Shown here piece after piece: positions 6,701 to 14,350 of a stretch of DNA of 50,738 nt. The DNA is taken from positions 1 to 50,738 of the forward strand of contig PFAT01000021.1 of assembly GCA_002773575.1 (NCBI GenBank). Reading direction: 5' to 3'. The stretch's first letter is position 1, and each line of letters begins with the position of its first letter. Under the pieces are notes generated by a model. The model was given only the letters and a program-made list of their open reading frames with translations. It had not been told where the DNA came from and did not search any database. A program made the translations under genes and the position numbers. This DNA comes from Candidatus Falkowbacteria bacterium CG10_big_fil_rev_8_21_14_0_10_44_15 (GTDB lineage: Bacteria > Patescibacteriota > Patescibacteriia > Patescibacteriales > XYC2-FULL-47-12).

Positions 6701-7544
6701 AGGCACAACTAAAGTCATTATCGTCAAGGCGGATCTTAATCCGTATGAGGGCAGCGGTTTGACCACCACTGGACAGGCCATTCAGTTAGCGATTGTGCCG
6801 ACTGACTATGACGCGACCACGAGCGGCAGTCAGTTGCCGATTACCGGCACCGGTTCCCAGTCCGGCCAGTCTATGACGGCTACGACTCTGACCTTTACTT
6901 CTAACGCCGGGTCTATTCCGTATTCTGACCAGACAAGCGCCACTTCCACGCAACTAGCGGCTAATGTTAATGTAGTACGCGCCAATGAAATGGTGCTGTA
7001 TCGCGCTAAATTAATGTTGGCTTGGAACGCGAACACCCCGTCCGGTTTAACTGGCAATAATAGTTCTAAACAGACTATTGCAGTGGTGAATGTTGCTAAT
7101 ACCGCCAACAGCGGCACCTATCCGGCTACTGTTAAAGCGATGAACATTAGCGTGTCAACCACTATTTCTAACGCCGCGGCCACAAATCGCAACTTGACTG
7201 TGTACAAAGATTCAGCTAGTGGCACTGTGTTGGGCACTACTACCTATGTTTCAACAACAATGGCGGTAGCGGGCGACAGCTATACGAACACGAACTTCCT
7301 GGATGGCGATATAACGGATGTAGAAATTTCAGACGGCTCCACCAAGACATTCTTCTTTACCTTAGATACGACGGATGCGGCTACGCAAAAGACATTGTCG
7401 GTTACCATCCCGGCTTATCATTCCGGCAAGTACGGCGCAACAGCTACGAACGGTTCGTATGGTTTAATTTGGTCTGACGGATCAACTACTAATATCATTG
7501 CTATAGATAACATTGATATTGGGTATAAGACATTGACCTACTAA
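3783..7544 (+). CDS. Large S-layer-like secreted surface protein with Ig-like repeats
   Basis: 1253 residues. A Sec signal peptide spans residues 1-30 (hydrophobic TVSVMLMTILSMSVVV, cleavage expected after AQA). Two related motifs follow near residues 35-55 and 160-185 (GDLIKMSGLSSVYYLAADGK and GSLVKFSGSTDVYYIASDGK), likely a cell-envelope-binding pair. From about 220 onward several 150-180-residue Ser/Thr/Ala/Gly-rich beta-sandwich units recur, each with an L-x-DGS-x-VGS-like strand and a V-x-KG-x-TK-x-L-x-x-K-A-D/N element. The only cysteines I see are at 604 and 635, so one disulfide is possible. There is no C-terminal membrane anchor or sorting signal. The composition suggests the abundant cell-surface array protein of the organism. 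AAGAAAGG lies 12 nt before the ATG. The transcript ends at the terminator at 7611, giving a monocistronic unit. Confidence 0.8.
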   Translation: MSKLRKVFTVSVMLMTILSMSVVVAPQAQATASAGDLIKMSGLSSVYYLAADGKRYVFPNENSYFSWYSDFSSVVTVSQSELESYPLGKNITMRPGTKLVKITTDPKVYAVETNGSLVWVPSETVANTLYGANWARRIVDVPDAFFTNYTIATGQQVSATAYPTGSLVKFSGSTDVYYIASDGKAQKVESAAMSANRFKTADVITAPASVTMPAAGTPIASAVATLIDTSSGAGGTAAVATGSGVSVALASDNPAAATVVTDTADGAQSMIPAFRLNFTAAADGDVVVRTVKITRGGISADTDVVNMYLLDGSTVVASSPSISTKVFTFTNSAGIFTVTRGTTKAIDVKFDLKGNATAGITINFAVASASDITTSGAAVSGSFPITGNTFTSASVTDLGKLTLTNVSPTAAGSVDPQDNYEIWRFTAAGSSQDVELRKMIFTIVGSVNVGDLKNFGLWDGGTQIGGTVADMSSSKTITLDLSSAPYTIVKGVTKTLSLKANIVSGTTRTFRASIQNGSDLSIYDKGYGVLLRHNGADSFTVLQPVDSNSAAVSYTINSGSLTMSIAQDSPTGNIASSTTNTTLLKVSIKASGEDVKITSLTVNCDSSVDTKTIKNLKVLWDGSQVGSAIATSGACDGAVNNDYTLGSTVIARAGQTHVLTVAADITGTTTSGETLVANLEVGSSNAQGLTSLTTLSTTAITGRTLTIAAGTLTVVKNVSFGDGNSSTPTGVAYGANTKVASFTIIGGAGEPAEVTQISLADVTAGTKYVSKYFQNVKLMHGTTQLGNTLGSPSSGADTAQTHTFNISPAVTINSGEQYVVDVYADVKSTTLTTAAAIIKVSSVTASGKNTGTAASYSTAVTLQSQYIATAGGMTIAIDSDTPLATNLLMGATDQTLGKFKFTASSSESITITELVISVNIEKDSGATGTVNNIRLFDVNNVQIGSAVAGFDGTYATTTYAHAIFKSLSLVIPKGTTKVIIVKADLNPYEGSGLTTTGQAIQLAIVPTDYDATTSGSQLPITGTGSQSGQSMTATTLTFTSNAGSIPYSDQTSATSTQLAANVNVVRANEMVLYRAKLMLAWNANTPSGLTGNNSSKQTIAVVNVANTANSGTYPATVKAMNISVSTTISNAAATNRNLTVYKDSASGTVLGTTTYVSTTMAVAGDSYTNTNFLDGDITDVEISDGSTKTFFFTLDTTDAATQKTLSVTIPAYHSGKYGATATNGSYGLIWSDGSTTNIIAIDNIDIGYKTLTY

Positions 7545-7610
7545 GGCCAAAAGTTCTGAAAGGTGTTTTCACAGGATTTTGTTTGTGGAGAACCAGTCAG
7601 AGAAGAGCAA

Positions 7611-7650
7611 CCAGTCTCCCGAAGTACTTCGGGAGACTGGATTGTTTTTT
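7611..7650 (+). terminator. Strong rho-independent terminator of the S-layer gene
   Basis: A perfect 14-bp stem, CCAGTCTCCCGAAG (7611-7624) with its complement at 7627-7640, has a 2-nt centre and is followed by ATTGTTTTTT. It isolates the surface-protein gene from the ligase genes. Confidence 0.9.
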
Positions 7651-7683
7651 GGGCATATTTTTAGTAGAATGACAATACGGCTG

Positions 7684-7723
7684 ACATTAAAACACCAGAA
7701 CACCAGAACATTAAAACAATAGA
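7684..7723. repeat. Intergenic octanucleotide array (5 units)
   Basis: Units of period 8: ACATTAAA, ACACCAGA, ACACCAGA, ACATTAAA, ACAATAGA. The first unit word recurs as the unit of the coding array at 18904-18940. A TATAAT at 7725-7730 follows directly, so the array lies where the -35 region of the ligase-gene promoter would be. No good -35 hexamer was seen. Confidence 0.6.
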
Positions 7724-7750
7724 GTATAATGTTTTTGTTTTCATGCTTTA

Positions 7751-9985
7751 ATGAAATTTATGCTATTACCAAAAATCATTAAAATCGGTTTATACGCCAT
7801 ATTATTGTTGCCTTTAATAGTTACGCCGTTTACGATGTTTCCCTGGCAGTTCGGCAAAGTTATTTTTTTCCAAATTATTATTGAAATTTTAGCGTTCGTT
7901 TGGCTGGTGTTCTGGTTGCAGACGCCGGGCAGAGTTGAGTTAAGGAAATTAAACCGGTTAGACTGGGCGGTAATAATTTTTTTGGCTATTTTAGTGGTAA
8001 CGGCCGTAACGGGCGTTAATTTTAATAACAGTTTTTTCGGCAACCAGTCGCGGGCGCAAGGAGTAATGCTCTGGCTGCACTTTGGCGTTTTTTATTGGTT
8101 ACTTAAAAGTGCTTGGCGCGAAAAAAATGATTGGCAGCGTTATCTAAAAGCAACGGTAATTATTGCCGTGCTGGTCGGCGTGACGGCGATTTTGCAAAAT
8201 TATTTGCCGGCAACATGGCGGGGAGATTTAGGCCCGCGCCTGTCCGGCATCGTCGGCAATCCAGCTTTTTTAGCCGCTTATATCATACTGCCGGCGTTTA
8301 TTGCTTTGAGTTTAGTTTTTAAATCAAGCCGCGCACTTGAGACTTGGTTTTGGCTCGGCATCGCTCTTTTAGAAGCCGTGATATTATGGGGTACAGGCAT
8401 TAGAGGAGTAATTTTAGGCGCAGGCATAGGGGCTATTAGCGTATTGGCGATGGCTATATTTATATTAAATAAAAAACAACGATTAACGGCGGTTATTATT
8501 TTAGCGGCATTGCTCTTTACGGGCGCAACGACAATAATGCTCGCCCGCCTGCCTAAAGCGCAGGAGAAAGTCCCGTTTTTAACCGGGATAGCCAATATTC
8601 AAAATATTACTCAAGCCAGTACGGCGCAGACGCGTTTAATGGCTTGGCAGATAGCTGGGCAAGGATTTAAGAATTATCCGTTGTTCGGCATAGGAATGGG
8701 CAACTACGAAGTTATTTTTAACCAATACTATAATCCCGAACTTCTGCGCTACGGATTTAAAGAAACGATTTGGGATAAGCCGCACAATTGGCTGCTGGAA
8801 CTCGCGGTGAGCGCGGGGATATTCGGCGTATTAGCGTATTTAGCGGTATACGCGGCAGCGGTACAGGCGCTGGTGCGCAAAGCGCGGCAAGAAATAACTT
8901 CTAAAGATAAATGGGCGCAAATTATTTTAGCCGGCGGGCTACTCGCGTACTTTATCCAAAATTTATTTTTATTTGAAACATTTAACGCGCTTCTGATATT
9001 TTTTATTATTTTAGCTTTTATTTCCGGCAGGATATTTTCAGAAACATCAACTGATAAAATTTTGTCTAAAAAATCTAAATTCGCTTCGCTGATTTTAACC
9101 GGCGTTGGCGCGCTAATTTTATTTTTACTTTATCAATACAATTATCTGCCTTTGCGCGCTTCTTACTATTTAGCTTTGTCCGAAAACGCCGGCCGCTACC
9201 AAAATTCTCCCGCCGCTTGGGCAACCAATGCGCAGCTTTCTTTGCGAACCCCTTCTTATTTAAAATTAGAAAGCGCGGTGTTGGCCGCCTCCACTCTGGA
9301 TACCATGAGCAAGAAAAACATTATTAAAGACGGCCAAGACATTAAGGAAGCGGCGTTGATGTTGACGTCAATACTTGCGGACGGAGCAAAAAAATATCCG
9401 CAAAATTATATTTATCCGGTTTGGGCCGGGCAGGCGTATTTAGTTTTAGGAGAGTATGTGGACGCGGCTTACTTTGAACAGGGGCGGGAGTTTTTGGAGC
9501 AGGCAAGGCAAATTGCTCCCCGCAAACAGGAAGTGTACTTTTTATTAGGGCAGGCATATCTGTATCAACAAAACGCTGCGGCAGCAAAGGATATTTTGCA
9601 GGCAGCGGTGGCAATCAGCCCTGATTTAGGGCAACCGCATTGGTTTTTAGGTTTAGCGTATGAAGCGGCCGGCGAGCGGCTGAAAGCTCTGCCGGAATTA
9701 AAACAAGGTCTGCGGCTTGAGCCGGATTTACAAACCGAGCAAAATATCTTATATTTAATAGACATTTTGGCTGAAGCCAAAGATTATGCCACTATCCTTG
9801 ATTACTACAAATTATTGAGCCAGCGGCAACCAAATGAAGGATATTGGCACGCGAAACTGGCGGCGACTTACCTTGCCCAAGGAGATAAAGCAATGGCGTT
9901 AACAGAAATTATTACCGCCGCTGAGTTAGATATGCGTTTGCAGGCGGAGGCGCAAAAATTCATCCGAGACAATAATTTAAAATAA
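7751..9985 (+). CDS. O-antigen ligase / oligosaccharyltransferase-like membrane protein with TPR tail (copy 1)
   Basis: 744 residues. About 12 hydrophobic segments occupy residues 10-480. The Wzy_C/WaaL-type core lies between: TRLMAWQIAGQGF with Arg295, and a large loop with KPHNW, His345. These Arg and His positions match residues known to be essential in WaaL and PglL-type enzymes. From about 540 to 740 there are TPR-like helical repeats (for example PRKQEVYFLLGQAYLYQ). The family joins a polyprenyl-linked glycan to an acceptor or polymerises it outside the membrane. TPR tails are found on PglL/PilO-like oligosaccharyltransferases as well as polymerases. Its position next to the S-layer gene suggests protein glycosylation, but that is inference. 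ATG was taken; no clear Shine-Dalgarno is present. Confidence 0.78.
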   Translation: MKFMLLPKIIKIGLYAILLLPLIVTPFTMFPWQFGKVIFFQIIIEILAFVWLVFWLQTPGRVELRKLNRLDWAVIIFLAILVVTAVTGVNFNNSFFGNQSRAQGVMLWLHFGVFYWLLKSAWREKNDWQRYLKATVIIAVLVGVTAILQNYLPATWRGDLGPRLSGIVGNPAFLAAYIILPAFIALSLVFKSSRALETWFWLGIALLEAVILWGTGIRGVILGAGIGAISVLAMAIFILNKKQRLTAVIILAALLFTGATTIMLARLPKAQEKVPFLTGIANIQNITQASTAQTRLMAWQIAGQGFKNYPLFGIGMGNYEVIFNQYYNPELLRYGFKETIWDKPHNWLLELAVSAGIFGVLAYLAVYAAAVQALVRKARQEITSKDKWAQIILAGGLLAYFIQNLFLFETFNALLIFFIILAFISGRIFSETSTDKILSKKSKFASLILTGVGALILFLLYQYNYLPLRASYYLALSENAGRYQNSPAAWATNAQLSLRTPSYLKLESAVLAASTLDTMSKKNIIKDGQDIKEAALMLTSILADGAKKYPQNYIYPVWAGQAYLVLGEYVDAAYFEQGREFLEQARQIAPRKQEVYFLLGQAYLYQQNAAAAKDILQAAVAISPDLGQPHWFLGLAYEAAGERLKALPELKQGLRLEPDLQTEQNILYLIDILAEAKDYATILDYYKLLSQRQPNEGYWHAKLAATYLAQGDKAMALTEIITAAELDMRLQAEAQKFIRDNNLK

Positions 9986-9997
9986 CCCCACAAATCT

Positions 9998-10684
9998 ATG
10001 TTTAATTCCAAAGCAAAAATAATTATCTTAACAGCCCTTATTTGTCTGTTAGTCGCACTAGGCGGCGGAGCAATTTATTATTATTCCTCTGAAGGTTATC
10101 AAGTAAAAAAGAGGTTAGCGGGCGATGAACAGTTGTTAGCCGTGTATGATAGAATAAAAGGACAAGAGAAAAAGAACAAGCAAGAAGGAAAAATTACCTT
10201 GGAACGGGTGATAATCATTGGCAACAGTTGGAAGGGCTTGGGCGATCAAACCCAAGACAAATTTTTTTACCAAAAGTCGTTAGCAGTGTATCAAGAAGGC
10301 ATTAAACTGTTTGGCGAAAAAAATGTATTAGTTTACTGGAATGCCGGTAAAGTAGCCGAGTATTTGGAAGATTACAATTTAGCCGAAAGCTATTACCGGC
10401 AGTCTATCGCCATTTCTCCTTCTTATGAAGACCCGTATCGCAATTTAGCCGACCTTTATCGCTTTAAAATGAACAAGGACCCTAAGGACATCATCGCGGT
10501 TTATGACGAAGGCATGGAAGCGACCGCCGGCAACGCCAGCTTATTTTTGGATAAATGCTCATACCTGCGCTTGAGCGCCAATTATGCAGAAGCTTTGGCC
10601 TGCTATAAGATTTTAAGCAAGAATTATCCCGATAACAGCGGTTATAAAGAAGTCATCCAAGAATTAGAGAGTAAGATAAAATAA
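9998..10684 (+). CDS. Membrane-anchored TPR protein
   Basis: 228 residues. A single N-terminal membrane helix (about 8-28) is followed by a Lys/Gln-rich spacer and three to four TPR-like units from about 85 to 225; AGKVAEYLEDYNLAESYYRQ and CSYLRLSANYAEALACYKIL both fit the A/B helix pattern. It lies 12 nt after one ligase and 17 nt before the other, so the three form an operon. It is likely a scaffold or partner of the two ligase-like proteins, since its TPRs resemble the ones fused to their ends. No catalytic residues are seen. Confidence 0.7.
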   Translation: MFNSKAKIIILTALICLLVALGGGAIYYYSSEGYQVKKRLAGDEQLLAVYDRIKGQEKKNKQEGKITLERVIIIGNSWKGLGDQTQDKFFYQKSLAVYQEGIKLFGEKNVLVYWNAGKVAEYLEDYNLAESYYRQSIAISPSYEDPYRNLADLYRFKMNKDPKDIIAVYDEGMEATAGNASLFLDKCSYLRLSANYAEALACYKILSKNYPDNSGYKEVIQELESKIK

Positions 10685-10701
10685 AAAAGTTTTTTTTAAA
10701 T

Positions 10702-12999
10702 ATGCCTAAATATTTAGAATCAACCAAACTCATCGCGGCCGCTAAATGGCTGCTTTATTTAACTGCCTTTACCCCTCTAATAATTTCCGGCGCTTTTCTT
10801 TTCCCCTACATCAGCGCGCGCACCGTATTTTTCCGTCTGCTGATTGAAGCAGCGTTATTGGTTTTAATATTATTAATATGGTTATATCGTTTGCGGCTGC
10901 CGGAAAAAGGCGGCGGCAATTATATTTTCGTCGTCTTTATCGCTTTCGTAGCTACCAACATCATCTCTTCTTTCTTTAGCTTCTCGCCGCTAATAGCCTG
11001 GTTTTCAGACATTGAACGGATGTGGGGGATATTTACGCTCCTGCACTTATTTATGTTTTATTGGCTGTTGCGCACTTTTTTTACCGGTAAAGAATGGAAA
11101 ATATTTTTTTCTATTTCTTTAGCAGTAAGTTTATACGTAGCTTTCTACGGCATTATTCAACATTATCCCGACGTTTTTGGAATTAAATTATACCAAGCCG
11201 GCATCGGCCGCATTATCAGCACTTTGGGCAATCCGGCTTATGTGGCGATTTATTTAATTTTTAATGTTTTTTTCGCCATTTTTCTCTGGAGCCGCAGCCA
11301 TAAACTTTGGTTAAGATGGTATTATGCGGCAGTAATCGCGATAGATTTATTCGCCTTTAATTTGGCGGGTATCCGCGGCACGACTTTAGCCGTTTTAGCG
11401 GCCGCGGTCGTTGCCGGATTAGTTTACATAATTTTGGGGCATAAAAAAAGCTATAAAATAAGCATCGCCTCTCTTTTAATCATTGCTCCATTAATTTTTA
11501 CCTACGCTTTCCTGCATCCGGAAGGAAAGTTAGCGCAGAGCAATCCGGTACTGCAAAGAATAGCGACTATTTCCTTATCAGGCGACACTACCGAAACGCG
11601 CCTGATTGGCTGGCGGGCCTCTCTTAAAGGTTTTTTGGAACACCCGATTTTTGGGGTAGGAATGGATAATTACTACGTGGTGTTCAATAAATATTTTAAT
11701 TCAAACTATTATCTTTATGCCGCCTCGGAACCGTACTTTGACCGCTCGCACAACGCTTTTTTGGATGTATTGGTAATGAACGGCGCCGTCGGCTTCATTG
11801 TTTTTCTAGGGTTCCCCATAAGCATCGTCTATTATCTGTTGCGCGGTTATCGCGAGGGTAAAATTAATTTGGACGAATTGCTGATTTTTTTAGCTTTGAC
11901 CATCACCTATTTTGTCCACCTCTTTTTTGTCTTTGACGATTTGAACTCATATTTATTTTTTGTGGTTTTACTCGCTTTCGTTGAATACCGCTACCAGCGA
12001 GAGCCGCTGGTAACCTTTGGCGAGCAACGCGCGCCGCGCTCTTTAGTTAATTTGAGCGGCGGCGCCGCGGCAATTATCATTATCATTATAATGTATAGTT
12101 TAAACATAAAAGTGTTGCAGGCGTCCAATGCAGTCATTGACGCTTTTTCCTATCGCGATGATATTATGGCCACGACCGCTACTTTTCAGAAGGCGATTGA
12201 TTATCACATTATCCCTTCTCGCAATATCGTTACTTCTTATGTCAGTTACCTGACAGAAGTAGCGGGTAATTTGCCGGCGGTAGCGAGCGACGCGCAGAAA
12301 AAGGCGGCGTTAACGGAAGGAATAAAAAATATTATTATTGCTTTAGATAAAGAAATAAAGAAAGACCGCTTTAACGCTTTGCTTTACGATCGCCTCTCCA
12401 TTATCAATAATATCGCCTATTTGCTCACTAATGATAGGGCGTATTTACAAAATTCCTTTGATGCCGTTCGCGAAGCGATTGCCTTAAGTCCGGAACATCT
12501 GCATTATTATTACACGCTGGTTGACACTTATATTATCGCCGGCCGGATGGCAGAGGCGATCCAAACCGCTGGGGACGCGCTCAAGATAAACAGCGAGTAT
12601 GCGACCGGATATTTTTATTTAGCTAAGGCCTATACTGCCGCCGGGCAGTTTGACCAGGCGTTAATCGTCGTTAAACAACTAAAACCGCGCGGATATTTTG
12701 CCACCAACAACGTACTGTTTTCTTATCTGGCTAATAAATTTGAAGAAAATAAAGAAGAGCTGAAAGCAATTGAGGTTATGGCAGAAGCAATAAAAGTTAA
12801 CCCAAACGATGCTCAATCACTGGTGCGGCTAATAAAACTTTATCTAAAAACAGGGCAAAATGATAAGGCAATTGCCGCGGCGCAAAAATTACCGGCGGCG
12901 AACGCAAGCTTTGCCAAAGACGCCGACTATATTATCGGCAAGATTCAAGCCGGACAGGCGCCGGAATTATTGCAGGAAATTGAAAGTAGAGTAAAGTAG
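10702..12999 (+). CDS. O-antigen ligase / oligosaccharyltransferase-like membrane protein with TPR tail (copy 2)
   Basis: 765 residues, paralogous to the 7751-9985 gene. About 12 membrane segments span residues 15-470. The Wzy_C core has Arg300 (ETRLIGWRASLKGF) and His350 (DRSHNAFL). The Arg-to-His spacing is exactly 50 residues, as in the other copy. TPR-like repeats fill about 590-745. The two copies differ clearly in sequence, so one may be a polymerase and the other a ligase or oligosaccharyltransferase. The stop codon lies inside a 10-bp tandem duplication (AGTAGAGTAA twice, near 12985-13005). Without the second copy the frame would run a few codons further, a small sign of recent sequence drift. 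Confidence 0.78.
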   Translation: MPKYLESTKLIAAAKWLLYLTAFTPLIISGAFLFPYISARTVFFRLLIEAALLVLILLIWLYRLRLPEKGGGNYIFVVFIAFVATNIISSFFSFSPLIAWFSDIERMWGIFTLLHLFMFYWLLRTFFTGKEWKIFFSISLAVSLYVAFYGIIQHYPDVFGIKLYQAGIGRIISTLGNPAYVAIYLIFNVFFAIFLWSRSHKLWLRWYYAAVIAIDLFAFNLAGIRGTTLAVLAAAVVAGLVYIILGHKKSYKISIASLLIIAPLIFTYAFLHPEGKLAQSNPVLQRIATISLSGDTTETRLIGWRASLKGFLEHPIFGVGMDNYYVVFNKYFNSNYYLYAASEPYFDRSHNAFLDVLVMNGAVGFIVFLGFPISIVYYLLRGYREGKINLDELLIFLALTITYFVHLFFVFDDLNSYLFFVVLLAFVEYRYQREPLVTFGEQRAPRSLVNLSGGAAAIIIIIIMYSLNIKVLQASNAVIDAFSYRDDIMATTATFQKAIDYHIIPSRNIVTSYVSYLTEVAGNLPAVASDAQKKAALTEGIKNIIIALDKEIKKDRFNALLYDRLSIINNIAYLLTNDRAYLQNSFDAVREAIALSPEHLHYYYTLVDTYIIAGRMAEAIQTAGDALKINSEYATGYFYLAKAYTAAGQFDQALIVVKQLKPRGYFATNNVLFSYLANKFEENKEELKAIEVMAEAIKVNPNDAQSLVRLIKLYLKTGQNDKAIAAAQKLPAANASFAKDADYIIGKIQAGQAPELLQEIESRVK

Positions 13000-13026
13000 A
13001 GTAAATAAATAAAAGTTAAAAAAATA

Positions 13027-13053
13027 AAAGCCGCTCTGGGGCGACTTTTTTTG
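13027..13053. terminator. Bidirectional terminator between convergent genes
   Basis: AAAG-C-CGC (13027-13034) pairs with GCG-A-CTTT (13041-13048), with one C-A mismatch. T-rich sequence follows on the plus strand and A-rich sequence precedes it. It lies between the ends of the second ligase gene and the minus-strand GT4 gene. Confidence 0.6.
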
Positions 13054-13065
13054 TTACTAATAAAT

Positions 13066-14232
13066 TTAACGGCTATACAAATTGGCTGTTTTTTTTATCA
13101 TAGTCTGTAAGCCGTATTTAGCGATTACTTGTTTATTAGCCTCAACTCCTATTTGTTTACTAACGGACGAACGGTTTAGGGCGTAACTTAATTTATCCGC
13201 TAAAGCGGCGGCGTTGCCGGACTTAACCAACAGCCCGGTTTGGCCATCGGTAATTATTTCCGGAATGGCGCCGACGGGTGTCGCCACAATCGGCAAACCC
13301 GCTTGCATCGCTTCCAAGATGGAATAGGGCAGGCCTTCTTTAACGGAAGAACAGACATAAATATCAAAAGCCGGCAGAAGTTGAGCGGCGTCGCCAATTG
13401 AACCCGTTAGAATTATTTTATTTTGTAATTCGCAATTGTTAATTCGTAATTGCAAATTGTTTTGTTCAGGGCCGGAGCCAATGATAATTAACTTAATATT
13501 GGATATTGGATATTGCCTGCCTGCCGGCGAGGCAGGGATATTGGATATTTTTATTGCTTCAATAAGATACTCGTAGCCCTTATTTTTGTATAGATTGCCG
13601 ATAGAGCCGATAAGTATCGTTTGGTCGTCAATTGGCGCGCCAGTTATTTTTGCCAGTCGCGCGCGCGCTTCCGGCCGTGATAAAAAGTCCATGGGCGCGA
13701 TGCCGTTGTAAATGACGCTTATTTTTTTTGCGGGCGCAATTTGACGCCGCACAGTATTTTGTTTTTCAAATTCAGAAAGGCAAATTATGTTAGTTTTTAA
13801 TTTTGCCGTCCATTTTTCCAATAGCAAGTAAAAGGTTTTTTTCCGCCAAGGCAGATTTTCATTAAACACCCAGCCGTGCACCGTATAGATTATTTTTGGC
13901 ACTTGACACCACCACGCGGCCAGCGAGCCGAGAATGCTGATTTTAGAGCTGTTTAAATGGACAATGTCCGGCTTTTCTGTCTGAATTAAATGTACAATTT
14001 GCCAAAAAGCTGACCAATCATGCCAAGGGGAAATAGCCCGTTTTAAGCGTGAGAGCGGTAGATAGCGAATGCCGGACTTATTGAGTTTTTTTGCCAATTC
14101 TCCCTCATAACCTTGCCCACCACTGGCGACTACAATAGTAAAATTTTCGCTAAGGTTAGTAGCTAAATCGTAGACATATCGTTGCGCTCCGCCAAAGTCT
14201 GATTGGGTGACAAGGTAAAGTATTTTTAACAT
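13066..14232 (-). CDS. GT4-family glycosyltransferase
   Basis: 388 residues with a GT-B fold. The N-terminal Rossmann domain starts with KILYLVTQSDFGGAQRYV, whose glycine-rich loop is usual for GT4. The C-terminal nucleotide-sugar domain carries IIIGSGPEQ (about 249-257) and the EX7E motif in EGLPYSILEAM. It would transfer a sugar from an NDP donor to a lipid-linked glycan at the cytoplasmic face; donor and acceptor are unknown. Two 7-nt-period arrays interrupt the C-terminal domain at residues about 228-247 and 259-270, directly before and after the IIIGSGPEQ strand. The first includes a GC-rich hairpin coding for SPAGRQ. It is the only gene of the cluster on the minus strand before 46 kb and faces away from the 32-kb operon. 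Confidence 0.85.
   Translation of the reverse strand: MLKILYLVTQSDFGGAQRYVYDLATNLSENFTIVVASGGQGYEGELAKKLNKSGIRYLPLSRLKRAISPWHDWSAFWQIVHLIQTEKPDIVHLNSSKISILGSLAAWWCQVPKIIYTVHGWVFNENLPWRKKTFYLLLEKWTAKLKTNIICLSEFEKQNTVRRQIAPAKKISVIYNGIAPMDFLSRPEARARLAKITGAPIDDQTILIGSIGNLYKNKGYEYLIEAIKISNIPASPAGRQYPISNIKLIIIGSGPEQNNLQLRINNCELQNKIILTGSIGDAAQLLPAFDIYVCSSVKEGLPYSILEAMQAGLPIVATPVGAIPEIITDGQTGLLVKSGNAAALADKLSYALNRSSVSKQIGVEANKQVIAKYGLQTMIKKTANLYSR
13424..13458 (-). repeat. Heptanucleotide array A1 in a GT4 gene (5 units)
   Basis: On the coding strand: AATTTGC, AATTACG, AATTAAC, AATTGCG, AATTACA. The 35 nt code for residues about 259-270 (LQLRINNCELQ), in the loop after GSGPEQ. The units share the word AATT at a strict 7-nt period but are degenerate. 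Confidence 0.75.
13494..13549 (-). repeat. Heptanucleotide array A2 with an embedded 21-nt GC-rich hairpin
   Basis: On the coding strand: two AATATCC units, a 21-nt GC-rich insert (13515-13535), then AATATCC, AATATCC and AATATTA. The insert and its flanking C give a 7-bp stem CCTGCCT/AGGCAGG with a 7-nt loop CGCCGGC. Its 21 nt equal three heptads, so neither the array register nor the reading frame is disturbed. It encodes the loop before the IIIGSGPEQ strand. Confidence 0.8.
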
Positions 14233-14350
14233 ATGATGATTGACTTTTTTGTCTATTTATTAAATAATACCTTATAGAATAGCTAAATTCAAGTATGCTA
14301 TTTAAACTAAGATATAATCTTAGTTTATTTTGATATTATTAAATTTTTTT

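Noticed and set aside
4313..7117. Several minus-strand open frames of 60-241 codons within the S-layer gene
   Set aside because: They are the antisense of Thr/Ser/Ala-rich repeat sequence, lack start signals and overlap a well-supported gene.
13515..13535. The GC-rich hairpin as an intrinsic terminator
   Set aside because: No U-tract follows on either strand, and it lies inside an open reading frame of an intact gene.
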